Position numbers and translations under genes: made by a program
Part shown: piece after piece, positions 1 to 5,656 of the stretch
Numbering within the stretch: the stretch's first letter is position 1
How the letters are laid out: each line of letters starts with the position of its first letter
Origin: Candidatus Omnitrophota bacterium
GTDB taxonomy: Bacteria; Omnitrophota; Gorgyraeia; B26-G9
Length of the DNA: 7,038 nt
NCBI GenBank assembly: GCA_030630245.1
Contig: DAOVNL010000040.1
Location: 1-7,038 of the forward strand
Reading direction: 5' to 3'
The notes under the pieces: model-generated
What the model was told of the DNA's origin: nothing
What the model saw: the letters and a program-made list of their open reading frames with translations, nothing else
The model's database searches: none

Positions 1-3
1 AAT

Positions 4-1374
4 ATGTGCGGAATCTTTGGTATGTACGGACATAAAGAAGCGGGCAAATTAGCTTATTTAGGGCTTTACGCTCTTCAGCATAGAGGAGAGGAGAGCGCGG
101 GGATAATAGCTTGTGACGGCAGAAGAATCAGGCATCATAAAGGTATGGGCCTGGCAGGTGACGTTTTTGCCGGAGACGCGATTAAATCCTTAAAGGGAAG
201 AGTGGCGGTAGGGCATGTCCGCTATTCAACTACAGGTTCAAGCAGTACCAAAAATATCCAGCCCTTTTTTGTAAATCATAAAAGGGGCCATATAGTCATT
301 GCTCATAACGGCAACCTTGTAAATACCTTAGAGCTGCATAATGAACTTGAAAAAAGAGGCTCTATTTTTCAGACGACAATGGACTCTGAAATAATCGCCC
401 ACCTTTTTGCCAGGTCAGAAGAGAGAGATTGCAAAAAGAGGGTTGTCGCCGCCTTATCGCGATTAAAAGGATCCTACTCTTTGGTTTTAATGTTGGATAA
501 CCTGTTAATTGGAGCCAGAGATTCCCTGGGATGGAAGCCTCTGTGCATTGGCAGGTTAAACGGCGCCTATATTCTGGCCAGTGAAACCTGCGCCCTGGAC
601 CTGATACAGGCAGAGTACGTAAGAGACGTTGAGCCGGGTGAAATTGTCTTTATTACAGAAGAAGGAATAGAGTCGATAAAGCCCTTTAAGAGCCAAAAAC
701 ATTCTTTATGCATCTTTGAATACATATACTTTGCCAGGCCCGATAGTAATATTTTCGGCAGTAATGTTTACTTAACCCGAAAGCGCCTCGGTGAACAGCT
801 TGCCCGCGAACATCCCGTTGATTGCGACCTGATAATGTCCATACCTGATTCCGGTAACTACGCGGCGGTAGGTTATGCGAAGGAAGCTGGGATGCCCTAT
901 GAAATTGGTATGATAAGAAATCACTACGTTGGCAGAACCTTTATTCAGCCATCGCAGTTTATCAGGGACTTTAAGGTCAAGGTAAAGCTCAATTCCATAA
1001 AGGATGTTTTAAAAGATAAACGCGTAGTGGTCGTTGAGGACTCTATCGTTCGCGGTACCACCAGCCGCCTAAGAATAAAAGCCATTAGGCAGGCCGGTGC
1101 CAGGGAAATTCATATGCGCGTAACCTGTCCTCCTCTAAGGCATCCTTGTTTCTTCGGCATTGATTTTCCTACTAAAAAAGAACTTATTGCCGCGAATAAT
1201 TCAATAGAGCAGATTCGGGACTTTCTGGGACTGGATAGTTTAGGGTATTTAAGCTTGGAGGGCATGCTTAAGGCTATGATCCTGCCCAAAGATGAGTTTT
1301 GCACAGCCTGTTTTTCAGGAAACTACCCAATTAAACTTCCCAAGAAACTCTCAAAACACACCCTTGAAAAGTAG
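4..1374 (+). CDS. purF: Amidophosphoribosyltransferase (glutamine PRPP amidotransferase)
   Basis: This cytoplasmic enzyme makes 5-phosphoribosylamine from PRPP and glutamine, the first committed step of purine synthesis. The 456-residue protein has the family's usual length and two domains. The N-terminal Ntn glutaminase domain starts MCGIFG, so Cys2 is the nucleophile once Met is removed; Arg73 (HVRYSTTG), HNGNL at 101-105 and Asp127 (TMDSE) line the glutamine site. The C-terminal phosphoribosyltransferase domain has the PRPP loop VVVVEDSIVRGTTS at 341-354. Cys236, Cys382, Cys433 and Cys436 match the four [4Fe-4S] ligands of the Bacillus-type enzyme, so this is the oxygen-sensitive Fe-S class. 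No propeptide is visible before Met-Cys, but only three bases lie upstream, so an earlier start and any promoter would be outside the window. Family identification is near certain. Confidence 0.97.
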   Translation: MCGIFGMYGHKEAGKLAYLGLYALQHRGEESAGIIACDGRRIRHHKGMGLAGDVFAGDAIKSLKGRVAVGHVRYSTTGSSSTKNIQPFFVNHKRGHIVIAHNGNLVNTLELHNELEKRGSIFQTTMDSEIIAHLFARSEERDCKKRVVAALSRLKGSYSLVLMLDNLLIGARDSLGWKPLCIGRLNGAYILASETCALDLIQAEYVRDVEPGEIVFITEEGIESIKPFKSQKHSLCIFEYIYFARPDSNIFGSNVYLTRKRLGEQLAREHPVDCDLIMSIPDSGNYAAVGYAKEAGMPYEIGMIRNHYVGRTFIQPSQFIRDFKVKVKLNSIKDVLKDKRVVVVEDSIVRGTTSRLRIKAIRQAGAREIHMRVTCPPLRHPCFFGIDFPTKKELIAANNSIEQIRDFLGLDSLGYLSLEGMLKAMILPKDEFCTACFSGNYPIKLPKKLSKHTLEK

Positions 1375-1443
1375 AAAAAACTATGATGAAGTAAAACGCG
1401 TTTCAGCCTACCAGCCTTAAAACCTTATCAGGTAACATTTTTC

Positions 1444-1472
1444 TGTACAAATCCCGCTTTTTTATTTATAAT
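1444..1472 (+). promoter_or_regulatory. Candidate sigma70-type promoter for nfnAB
   Basis: A perfect TATAAT (1467-1472) lies 17 bases downstream of TGTACA (1444-1449), which matches the -35 consensus at four of six positions. A start near 1479 would leave a leader of about 30 bases before the nfnA ATG. A purine-rich ribosome binding site (GGAAAGGA, 1500-1507) precedes that ATG. The 136-bp gap after purF has no convincing intrinsic terminator: the only nearby hairpin, ACCT-tatc-AGGT followed by a short T run, has four pairs. Read-through from purF is therefore possible. Confidence 0.5.
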
Positions 1473-1510
1473 ATTCTCTATACCGGCCATTACACATAAG
1501 GAAAGGACAA

Positions 1511-2344
1511 ATGAATAAAATTATTTCAAAAAGAAAACTTTCTGAAGGTATTTATCGTTATACCTTTGAAAACAAGGAGTTAGCCTCTGCCAGAAAACCC
1601 GGCCAGTTTTTAATATTAAGAGTTCATGATAAGGGTGAGCGTATACCGCTTACTATTGTGGACTCAAATAAGAAATTGGGAACAGTGGATATTATCTTTC
1701 AGGCGGTTGGCAAGACAACGAATCTTTTGTCAGATTTAAATGAGGGAGATTGTATTCTTGATGTTGCCGGCCCTCTGGGCAATCCTACCCCCATAGAAAA
1801 TTTTGGCCGCTGTGTTGCCATCGGCGGCGGCGTAGGAACAGCTGTTTTGTTTCCTATTTTGAAAGCCTTAAAAGACGCCGGTAATTATGTGATTGCGATA
1901 ATAGGCGCGAGGAACAAAGACGCTCTCATATTAGTTGATGAAATAAGGGCCATAAGTGATGAGTTAATTATTACTACCGATGATGGTTCGGCGGGAACTA
2001 AGGGTTTTGTAACTGACGCATTAAACCAACTTATCGGCCGCAATGATAAAATAGACTACGTTTACGCGGTAGGCCCCGTGATAATGATGAAAAGCGCGGC
2101 CGATCTTACAGAAAAACATAATATTAAAACAGAAGTCAGCTTAAACCCCATAATGGTTGATGGAACAGGTATGTGCGGTTCCTGCCGGTGTATCATTGAC
2201 GGCAAAGAGAGATTTGCCTGTATTCACGGGCCGGATTTTAATGGGCACAAGGTTGACTTTAATCTTTTAATACAGCGCCTTAAAATGTTTGAGGGCAGGG
2301 AGCAGGAATCAATGAACTGCGGATGTGAAAAGAAGGAAAAATAA
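1511..2344 (+). CDS. nfnA: NfnA-type ferredoxin:NADP+ oxidoreductase subunit alpha (sulfide dehydrogenase SudB-like)
   Basis: This is the FAD and [2Fe-2S] subunit of an NfnAB-type complex. Known members bifurcate electrons between NADPH, NAD+ and ferredoxin in the cytoplasm; older annotations call them sulfide dehydrogenase or dihydroorotate dehydrogenase electron-transfer subunit. A ferredoxin-reductase-like FAD domain carries RIPLTI at 46-51. A nucleotide-binding region has AIGGGVGTAVLFP at 103-115. The C-terminal cluster loop is GTGMCGSC (218-225) followed by FAC (235-237) and GPDFNGHKVDF (240-250). In characterised NfnA, three Cys and one Asp hold the [2Fe-2S] cluster; here Cys222, Cys225, Cys237 and Asp217 are candidates. 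The tail adds NCGC (269-272). Length (277) is normal, and nfnB starts two bases after the stop codon, so the subunits are cotranscribed. Physiological direction cannot be read from sequence. Confidence 0.93.
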   Translation: MNKIISKRKLSEGIYRYTFENKELASARKPGQFLILRVHDKGERIPLTIVDSNKKLGTVDIIFQAVGKTTNLLSDLNEGDCILDVAGPLGNPTPIENFGRCVAIGGGVGTAVLFPILKALKDAGNYVIAIIGARNKDALILVDEIRAISDELIITTDDGSAGTKGFVTDALNQLIGRNDKIDYVYAVGPVIMMKSAADLTEKHNIKTEVSLNPIMVDGTGMCGSCRCIIDGKERFACIHGPDFNGHKVDFNLLIQRLKMFEGREQESMNCGCEKKEK

Positions 2345-2346
2345 AT

Positions 2347-3753
2347 ATGCCAGGCCCTGAAGAAAATATTTATATGCCGGCTCAGGATCCGGAAAAAAGG
2401 AAGAAAAACTTTGACGAAGTAGCCCTGGGTTTAAGTGAAGAACAGGCTGTAAGTGAAGCTCAAAGATGCTTAAACTGCAAAAAGCCTCTTTGTATGCAAG
2501 GCTGTCCGGTAGGTATCAATATACCCGAGTTTATTATGCTTATTAAAGAACGTGAATTTTTAGAAGCGGCTCAGGTCATAAAGAAGGATAATCTGCTTCC
2601 CGCCGTCTGCGGGCGGGTTTGTCCGCAGGAAGACCAGTGCGAGAAGGCCTGTGTGCTTGATAGGACAGGCAAAGCCATCGCTATCGGCTATTTAGAGAGA
2701 TTTGTTGCTGATTATCAAAGAAGGCATAAAAAAGAAAAAGAGGACATTAGCCATCAGCCATCAGCCATCAGCTCACAGCAATGTAAAATTGCTGTGATCG
2801 GTTCCGGCCCGTCTGGACTTACCTGCGCCAGCGAACTTAGAAAGAAGGGCCATCAGGTAACACTTTTTGAAGCCTTTCATAAACCCGGCGGCGTTTTAAT
2901 GTACGGTATTCCGGCATTCAGGCTTCCTAAGGACATTGTTAAGTATGAGATAGATAATCTGCGAAAAATGGGAGTTAAAATAAAGGTAAATAGTGTTATA
3001 GGCCGGTTGAAAACAGTTGATCAGCTTATTAAGGATGAAGGCTACAGCGCGGTTTATATAGCCACAGGAGCCGGCCATCCCGTCTTTATGGGCATCACGG
3101 GAGAAGAGCTTAATTACATCTATTCGTCTAATGAATTTTTAACCCGCTGTAATCTAATGGAGGCCTATAAGTTTCCTGAAACAGATACCCCTATTGTTTT
3201 AGGTAAAAGAGTTGCCGTTATAGGAGGCGGAAACACGGCTATGGACTCTGCCAGATGCGCCTTGAGAATGGGTACGGAAAAAGTTTATTGTCTATACAGG
3301 CGTTCCGAAAAAGAGATGCCGGCCAGAGTTGAAGAGATAGAGCACGCCAAAGAAGAAGGCATTGAGTTTATGTTTCTAACAGCGCCGGTTAGATATACCG
3401 GAGACGCGGACAATAACGTAAAAAAAGCCGTCTGTATAAAAATGGAGCTGGGCGAGCCCGATGCCTCAGGAAGAAGAAGGCCTGTACCAATAGAAGGCAG
3501 TGAATTTGAAATTGAAGCAGATTCGGTCATTGTAGCCATAGGCACCAACGCCAATCCCTTAATCTCCGACACGACAGACAACCTCGAAGTTAACAAATGG
3601 GGATACATAACAGCCGACGAACAAGGCCGGACAACAAAAAAACAAGTCTACGCCGGAGGCGACATAGTAACAGGCTCAGCCACCGTCATAGAAGCCATGG
3701 GAGCCGGAAAAAAAGCCGCGCATATTATTGATGAGGATTTGAAAAATCTTTGA
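2347..3753 (+). CDS. nfnB: NfnB-type NADPH oxidoreductase subunit beta (glutamate synthase small-chain family)
   Basis: This is the large partner of the preceding gene and probably holds the bifurcating FAD, two [4Fe-4S] clusters and the NADPH site. The N-terminal domain has eight cluster cysteines in two groups: 41, 44, 49, 53 and 88, 92, 98, 102. The FAD dinucleotide fold begins at 148 with VIGSGPSG (150-157). The second fold has VIGGGNTAMD (291-300). The C-terminal flavin motif YAGGDIVTG lies at 435-443. This architecture is shared with glutamate synthase small subunits (GltD) and is often misannotated as such. The adjacent nfnA and the absence of a glutamate synthase large chain favour NfnB. 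The ribosome binding site is GAAGGA just upstream. Two oddities stand out: a 7-bp tandem repeat in the linker (residues 135-142), and a T-poor 3' end from about 3540. Confidence 0.92.
   Translation: MPGPEENIYMPAQDPEKRKKNFDEVALGLSEEQAVSEAQRCLNCKKPLCMQGCPVGINIPEFIMLIKEREFLEAAQVIKKDNLLPAVCGRVCPQEDQCEKACVLDRTGKAIAIGYLERFVADYQRRHKKEKEDISHQPSAISSQQCKIAVIGSGPSGLTCASELRKKGHQVTLFEAFHKPGGVLMYGIPAFRLPKDIVKYEIDNLRKMGVKIKVNSVIGRLKTVDQLIKDEGYSAVYIATGAGHPVFMGITGEELNYIYSSNEFLTRCNLMEAYKFPETDTPIVLGKRVAVIGGGNTAMDSARCALRMGTEKVYCLYRRSEKEMPARVEEIEHAKEEGIEFMFLTAPVRYTGDADNNVKKAVCIKMELGEPDASGRRRPVPIEGSEFEIEADSVIVAIGTNANPLISDTTDNLEVNKWGYITADEQGRTTKKQVYAGGDIVTGSATVIEAMGAGKKAAHIIDEDLKNL
2749..2772 (+). repeat. Heptamer tandem repeat (AGCCATC, 3.4 copies) inside nfnB
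   Basis: AGCCATC occurs three times head to tail (2749-2755, 2756-2762, 2763-2769), followed by AGC. Because 7 is not a multiple of 3, the copies are read in three frames and encode SHQPSAIS (135-142). Three copies total 21 bases, so the reading frame of nfnB is kept. The tract lies in the hydrophilic linker after the Lys/Glu-rich stretch at 127-132 and before the FAD fold, where an insertion is tolerable. Gain or loss of one unit would shift the frame and remove the FAD and NADPH domains. Confidence 0.9.
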
Positions 3754-3839
3754 TGTAAAATGATGGTATATCATAAAATTGAAAAATGTAGCAACAGTTC
3801 AAAAAACAAAGAAAATATATTTGGTGAATATAATAAATG

Positions 3840-3999
3840 CGTAGGGGAGGGGCTTGCCTCCTCCCGCTTATTATAATTAATATTATTAATAATCAAAATG
3901 CCATGTAAATGATTAGGCATAACAATATATTCATCCAATTCGATATTGCCATATTGTTTTTTTTATGTCTTTCCATTGATTATTTATTATTTGTTTATT
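3840..3999 (-). pseudogene. Frameshifted fragment of REP-associated (IS200-like) tyrosine transposase
   Basis: The minus strand encodes the core of a Y1 transposase of the REP-associated type. From about 3956 down to 3840 one frame reads GNIELDEYIVMPNHLHGIL, then INN...NKREEASPSPT. PNHLH is the histidine pair of the HUH catalytic motif, and the acidic-aliphatic lead-in is typical of the family. The expected upstream segment, NKQIINNQWKDIKK (3999 to about 3958), is in the neighbouring frame. The break falls in an eight-base homopolymer (T run 3957-3964 on the plus strand), and removing one base restores one frame. Family proteins are about 150-200 residues or more. The N-terminal strand and the region with the catalytic tyrosine are not recognisable here, so this is a dead remnant. 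The frame stays open to a stop at 3771-3773, but that tail does not resemble the family. Confidence 0.75.
3845..3865. repeat. GC-rich inverted repeat within the transposase remnant
   Basis: GGGAGG (3845-3850) and CCTCCC (3860-3865) can pair around a 9-base loop in an otherwise AT-rich stretch. On the minus strand this encodes the EEASPSP segment of the transposase remnant. It lies about 90 bases after the nfnB stop codon. It could act as a stem for nfnAB transcripts, but no T run follows on the plus strand, so it is not called a terminator. Confidence 0.5.
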
Positions 4000-4130
4000 C
4001 AAATCACAATCCACCCTCCTTCTTTTTGATACTAAAGAATCTAAAAATTTGCAAGCAATCACTTGAATACACAAAAGGTCCAACAAGAAAATTGCTTGTT
4101 GAGATTATTAATAAGCTTGAAAATAAATAA
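4000..4130 (+). other. Unassigned stretch, possibly the 3' end of a broken cassette gene
   Basis: Between the transposase remnant and the first attC-like site, one plus-strand frame is open and ends with a TAA at 4128-4130. Its last residues, KGPTRKLLVEIINKLENK, look like an amphipathic helix. A stop codon immediately before an attC box is usual for cassette genes, so this could be the tail of a gene truncated by the transposase. The open frame extends upstream to 3909, but there it runs antisense to the transposase motif and its residues look like a shadow. No family is recognised and no start is supported. The minus strand is also largely open here. Confidence 0.2.
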
Positions 4131-4134
4131 CTTC

Positions 4135-4192
4135 TATTAACGCACTACACCTGGCCTCGAAGCATTAGGACGGGTGATATCTGGAGTTAGAT
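4135..4192 (+). repeat. Candidate integron attC site 1
   Basis: The 58-base element begins with a box ending TTAAC (4137-4141) and ends with GTTAGAT (4186-4192), a full match to the attC R' consensus GTTRRRY. Between them CACCTGGCCT (4148-4157) can pair with AGGACGGGTG (4167-4176) around a 9-base loop, with one mismatch and one G-T pair. Spacers of 6 and 9 bases separate the stem from the boxes. Size and layout fit attC sites, which are recognised by structure rather than sequence. The left box matches RYYYAAC only at its 3' end; AAATAAC at 4125-4131 is an alternative. It lies between the remnant-bearing gap and the first toxin-antitoxin module. Confidence 0.5.
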
Positions 4193-4211
4193 GTAGGAAG
4201 TAGGAGAGGTA

Positions 4212-4240
4212 TTGACGAATACATTAGAATATGATATAAT
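4212..4240 (+). promoter_or_regulatory. Strong sigma70-type promoter of the RHH/RelE module
   Basis: TTGACG (4212-4217) and TATAAT (4235-4240) are separated by exactly 17 bases and match the consensus at 11 of 12 positions. A second TATAAT shares the last T (4240-4245) but is badly spaced. Predicted initiation near 4247 gives a leader of about 35 bases containing a strong ribosome binding site (GAAAGGGG, 4267-4274) seven bases before the antitoxin ATG. Antitoxin promoters are usually autorepressed, but no clear dyad is visible here. Confidence 0.8.
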
Positions 4241-4281
4241 ATAATCGAATTCAAAAGAATAAAAAAGAAAGGGGTTGGAAG

Positions 4282-4524
4282 ATGTCTAAAGTGATTACAT
4301 TGCGATTATCGGAAGAAGAATATAGAGAAATATCAGCAGTAGCTATGATAGAACACCGTCCTATTTCCAACTTTATCACAACTACCGTTCTCAGGGAAAT
4401 AGAAGAATCTTATTTTATTGATCCTATTGAAACGGCACAGATAAAGTCAGATAAGAAGCTCTTAGAGAAGCTAAAAGCGGGGCATAACGACGCCAAAGGC
4501 ATGAAGGGCCAATTCGTTGACTAA
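4282..4524 (+). CDS. Ribbon-helix-helix (CopG/RelB-like) antitoxin
   Basis: This 80-residue protein starts with the beta strand VITLRLS (4-10), followed by two helices spanning about 11-42 (EEEYREISAVAM, then PISNFITTTVLREIEE). That is the ribbon-helix-helix DNA-binding fold of many type II antitoxins. The remaining, charged half (about 43-80) is the expected toxin-wrapping tail. It is the first gene after its own promoter and overlaps the RelE-type toxin gene by 8 bases, the classic antitoxin-first order. The likely roles are neutralising the toxin and repressing the module's promoter. No enzymatic motif is present. The assignment rests on fold pattern and neighbour; the exact family is not certain. 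Confidence 0.85.
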   Translation: MSKVITLRLSEEEYREISAVAMIEHRPISNFITTTVLREIEESYFIDPIETAQIKSDKKLLEKLKAGHNDAKGMKGQFVD

Positions 4525-4795
4525 TTTCAAATTATTTGAAACAAGCCAGTTTCTAAAAAATCTTGAAGGAGAATTCGGCGGTCAACAGAAACGGATAAAA
4601 AGAAAACTCAGAAGCTACGTTTACCCTCAATTAAAACAACAACCCCATTTTGGCAAAAACATAAAAAAACTAAGAGATTACAAACCGGAAACATGGCGGT
4701 ACAGAATAGGAGATTATAGGTTTTTCTACGAAGTCGACGACCACAAAAAAATTGTCTTTATGATATCTGCCGACAATCGCGCGAATGCCTATTAG
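4517..4795 (+). CDS. RelE/ParE-superfamily toxin
   Basis: The 92-residue basic protein has the toxin fold's size and its signature C-terminal half: KLRDYKPETWRYRIGDYRFF (51-70), then YEVDD, a hydrophobic strand IVFMISA (79-85), NR (87-88) and a final AY. RelE-type members cleave mRNA in the ribosome; ParE-type members poison gyrase. The pattern RYRIGDYR with a terminal Arg and Tyr favours the RelE side, but function cannot be proven from sequence. The start is a TTG inside the antitoxin's last codons, with AAGGG at 4503-4507 about nine bases before it. No other start fits the family N terminus. The weak start and overlap imply translational coupling that keeps toxin below antitoxin. Confidence 0.87.
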   Translation: MTNFKLFETSQFLKNLEGEFGGQQKRIKRKLRSYVYPQLKQQPHFGKNIKKLRDYKPETWRYRIGDYRFFYEVDDHKKIVFMISADNRANAY

Positions 4796-4957
4796 AATAT
4801 AGCGTGGGGATTGCTGAAATCAGGCGTTAGTATGGAAAATTATAAAAAATATTTATCTATTCAATTGATAAAATGAACGAACAAAGACATAGGTAGCAAA
4901 ATATTCCGGGTACACGGGTAGCATTTTCTAATAGAATTCGTAAACAAAAGAAAATAA
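4796..4957. other. Gene-free spacer after the RHH/RelE module
   Basis: No supported gene or RNA is seen. A GCGTTAG at 4824-4830 resembles the right box of an attC site but has no convincing left partner. GGTAGCA occurs at 4892-4898 and 4917-4923, and CGGGTA at 4907-4912 and 4915-4920, making a short direct-repeat cluster of unknown meaning. Confidence 0.5.
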
Positions 4958-4978
4958 GGGGTCAAGTCTCGACTTGAC
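4958..4978. repeat. REP-like palindrome, copy 1
   Basis: GTCAAGTC (4961-4968) and GACTTGAC (4971-4978) are perfect inverted repeats separated by TC, preceded by GGG. A second, diverged copy lies at 5657-5679. Both sit directly upstream of an attC-like element and share CARGTYTCGACTTG. Small palindromes of this kind are the typical substrates of REP-associated tyrosine transposases, of which a remnant lies at 3840-3999. The link between the two is inferred. Confidence 0.75.
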
Positions 4979-4994
4979 TACATGTTGTTCGTTT

Positions 4995-5037
4995 ATTGAA
5001 CCCCAAAGCGTCGGGGTCGTTGATGTCAATGTTATTC
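4995..5037 (+). repeat. Candidate attC-like inverted repeat 2
   Basis: ATTGAAC (4995-5001) is close to the RYYYAAC box, and GTTATTC (5031-5037) starts with the invariant GTT. ATTGAACCCC pairs with GGGGT (5013-5017) and TCAAT (5026-5030), leaving 8 unpaired bases on the right arm and an 8-base loop (AAAGCGTC). At about 43 bases it is shorter than usual attC sites, so it may be degenerate. It shares AAAGCGTCGGG with the element at 6229-6295 and the same right-hand layout as the element at 5691-5752. Confidence 0.38.
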
Positions 5038-5051
5038 CTGAAAATTATCCC

Positions 5052-5080
5052 TTGACATGTACATGCAATAGATGTACAAT
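5052..5080 (+). promoter_or_regulatory. Promoter of the BrnT-like toxin-antitoxin operon
   Basis: A perfect TTGACA (5052-5057) is 17 bases from TACAAT (5075-5080), matching the consensus at 11 of 12 positions. A six-base discriminator places the predicted start at A5087, the first base of the toxin's ATG. This rules out the in-frame ATG at 5072, which lies inside the promoter, and predicts a leaderless mRNA. Confidence 0.82.
5058..5078. promoter_or_regulatory. Inverted-repeat operator candidate within the promoter
   Basis: TGTACAT (5058-5064) and ATGTACA (5072-5078) form a perfect 7-bp inverted repeat with a 7-base centre. The site fills the spacer between -35 and -10 and overlaps four bases of the -10. 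Because TGTACA is itself a palindrome, each half could also take one RHH dimer, giving two half-sites 14 bp apart. Ribbon-helix-helix antitoxins normally repress their own operons by binding such paired short sites, so the antitoxin at 5367-5639 is the likely ligand. Confidence 0.65.
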
Positions 5081-5086
5081 AATTTT

Positions 5087-5365
5087 ATGAAATATGAATG
5101 GAATCCTAAAAAGAACGAAGAGCTTAAGCGTGAGAGGAATATTTCATTTGAGCGGATAATTTTTCATTTATCTCGAGGGGATTTATGGAGAACATCCGAT
5201 CATCCCGATCAGAAAAAATACCCCGGGCAAAAAATATATTTTGTTATTGTTGAAAAATATATTTGTTTAGTGCCGTATGTGAAAGAAAAGAATTATATAT
5301 TTTTAAAGACAATCATACCGAGCAGAAAAGCGACAAAAAATTATAAGAGAGAAATGGAGGATTAA
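5087..5365 (+). CDS. BrnT-like toxin of a toxin-antitoxin pair
   Basis: The 92-residue basic protein resembles small toxins commonly annotated as BrnT-family. It opens MKYEWNPKKNEELKRERNIS, with an EW-N-P-K-KN start and a phrase like ISFE that recur in that group. Around 39-63 it has DHPDQKKYPGQKI and a YICLVPYV strand, and it ends FLKTIIPSRKATKNY (72-86). BrnT toxins are ribonucleases of the RelE-like fold, but this subgroup is divergent and its target is not known to me. The start chosen is the ATG at 5087, because the upstream in-frame ATG (5072) lies inside the promoter. No ribosome binding site precedes 5087, which agrees with leaderless initiation. One base separates it from the antitoxin gene. 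Toxin-first order matches brnTA. Confidence 0.8.
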   Translation: MKYEWNPKKNEELKRERNISFERIIFHLSRGDLWRTSDHPDQKKYPGQKIYFVIVEKYICLVPYVKEKNYIFLKTIIPSRKATKNYKREMED

Positions 5366-5366
5366 A

Positions 5367-5639
5367 ATGAAATTAGATAAAGAAGAAAAAACAATTTTAG
5401 AAGCGTATGATAAAGGGTCATTAAAGTTGAAATCCCCCTCAAAAAAAGAACTTGCTTATATTAAATCTTCTGCTGAAAAGACATTTAAAAAGGATAAGCG
5501 TGTTACACTTAGGTTGTATGATCATGATTATAGGGGTATTCAGAAAAAAGCCATGGAAATGGGTATTCCTTATCAAACCTTAATTTCAGGGATAATACAT
5601 AGTTATATTGAAGGGGATATAATAAAAACAATAAGATAA
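5367..5639 (+). CDS. RHH antitoxin partner of the BrnT-like toxin (BrnA/CopG-like)
   Basis: This 90-residue protein has the domain order of the antitoxins that accompany such toxins. An acidic, lysine-rich N-terminal arm (1-43; DKEEKTILEAYDKGSLK near the start) probably contacts the toxin. A C-terminal ribbon-helix-helix domain at about 44-81 follows, with strand KRVTLRL, then DYRGIQKKAMEMGIPYQTLI and a last helix. The IPYQTLI motif is characteristic of this antitoxin group. It follows the toxin gene by one base and has a strong ribosome binding site (GGAGG, 5356-5360) six bases before its ATG, in contrast to the toxin gene. It should neutralise the toxin and bind the TGTACA-containing operator upstream. 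Gene order is the reverse of the first module. Confidence 0.87.
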   Translation: MKLDKEEKTILEAYDKGSLKLKSPSKKELAYIKSSAEKTFKKDKRVTLRLYDHDYRGIQKKAMEMGIPYQTLISGIIHSYIEGDIIKTIR

Positions 5640-5656
5640 CCATTCATTGAAGTAAA

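Noticed and set aside
3285..3608. A 107-codon minus-strand open frame within nfnB, and similar ones at 1110-1304, 2896-3078 and 6791-6976
   Set aside because: They lie antisense to well-supported genes, have no recognisable motifs, and are explained by the codon bias of the sense genes.
2347..3753. Glutamate synthase small chain (GltD) for the large flavoprotein
   Set aside because: It shares the domain architecture, but the upstream nfnA with its [2Fe-2S] loop and the lack of a glutamate synthase large subunit favour NfnB.
3762..3780. Hairpin ATGAT-ggtat-ATCAT after nfnB as a terminator
   Set aside because: It is short and AT-only in the stem, and it is followed by AAAATTG rather than a T run.
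3909..4130. A 73-codon plus-strand open frame with a hydrophobic N-terminal half
   Set aside because: Its first half is antisense to the transposase HUH motif on the minus strand, and no ribosome binding site precedes it. Only the last part (after about 4000) is kept, as a weak possible gene remnant.
4797..4832. Another attC site ending at GCGTTAG (4824-4830)
   Set aside because: The right box starts well, but the only left partner is a GCCT/AGGC match of four pairs, and no AAC-ending box is found at a suitable distance.
5072..5086. Upstream in-frame ATG (5072) as start of the BrnT-like toxin
   Set aside because: It lies between the -35 and -10 elements and upstream of the predicted transcription start, and the extra residues MYNNF are not part of the family's usual N terminus.
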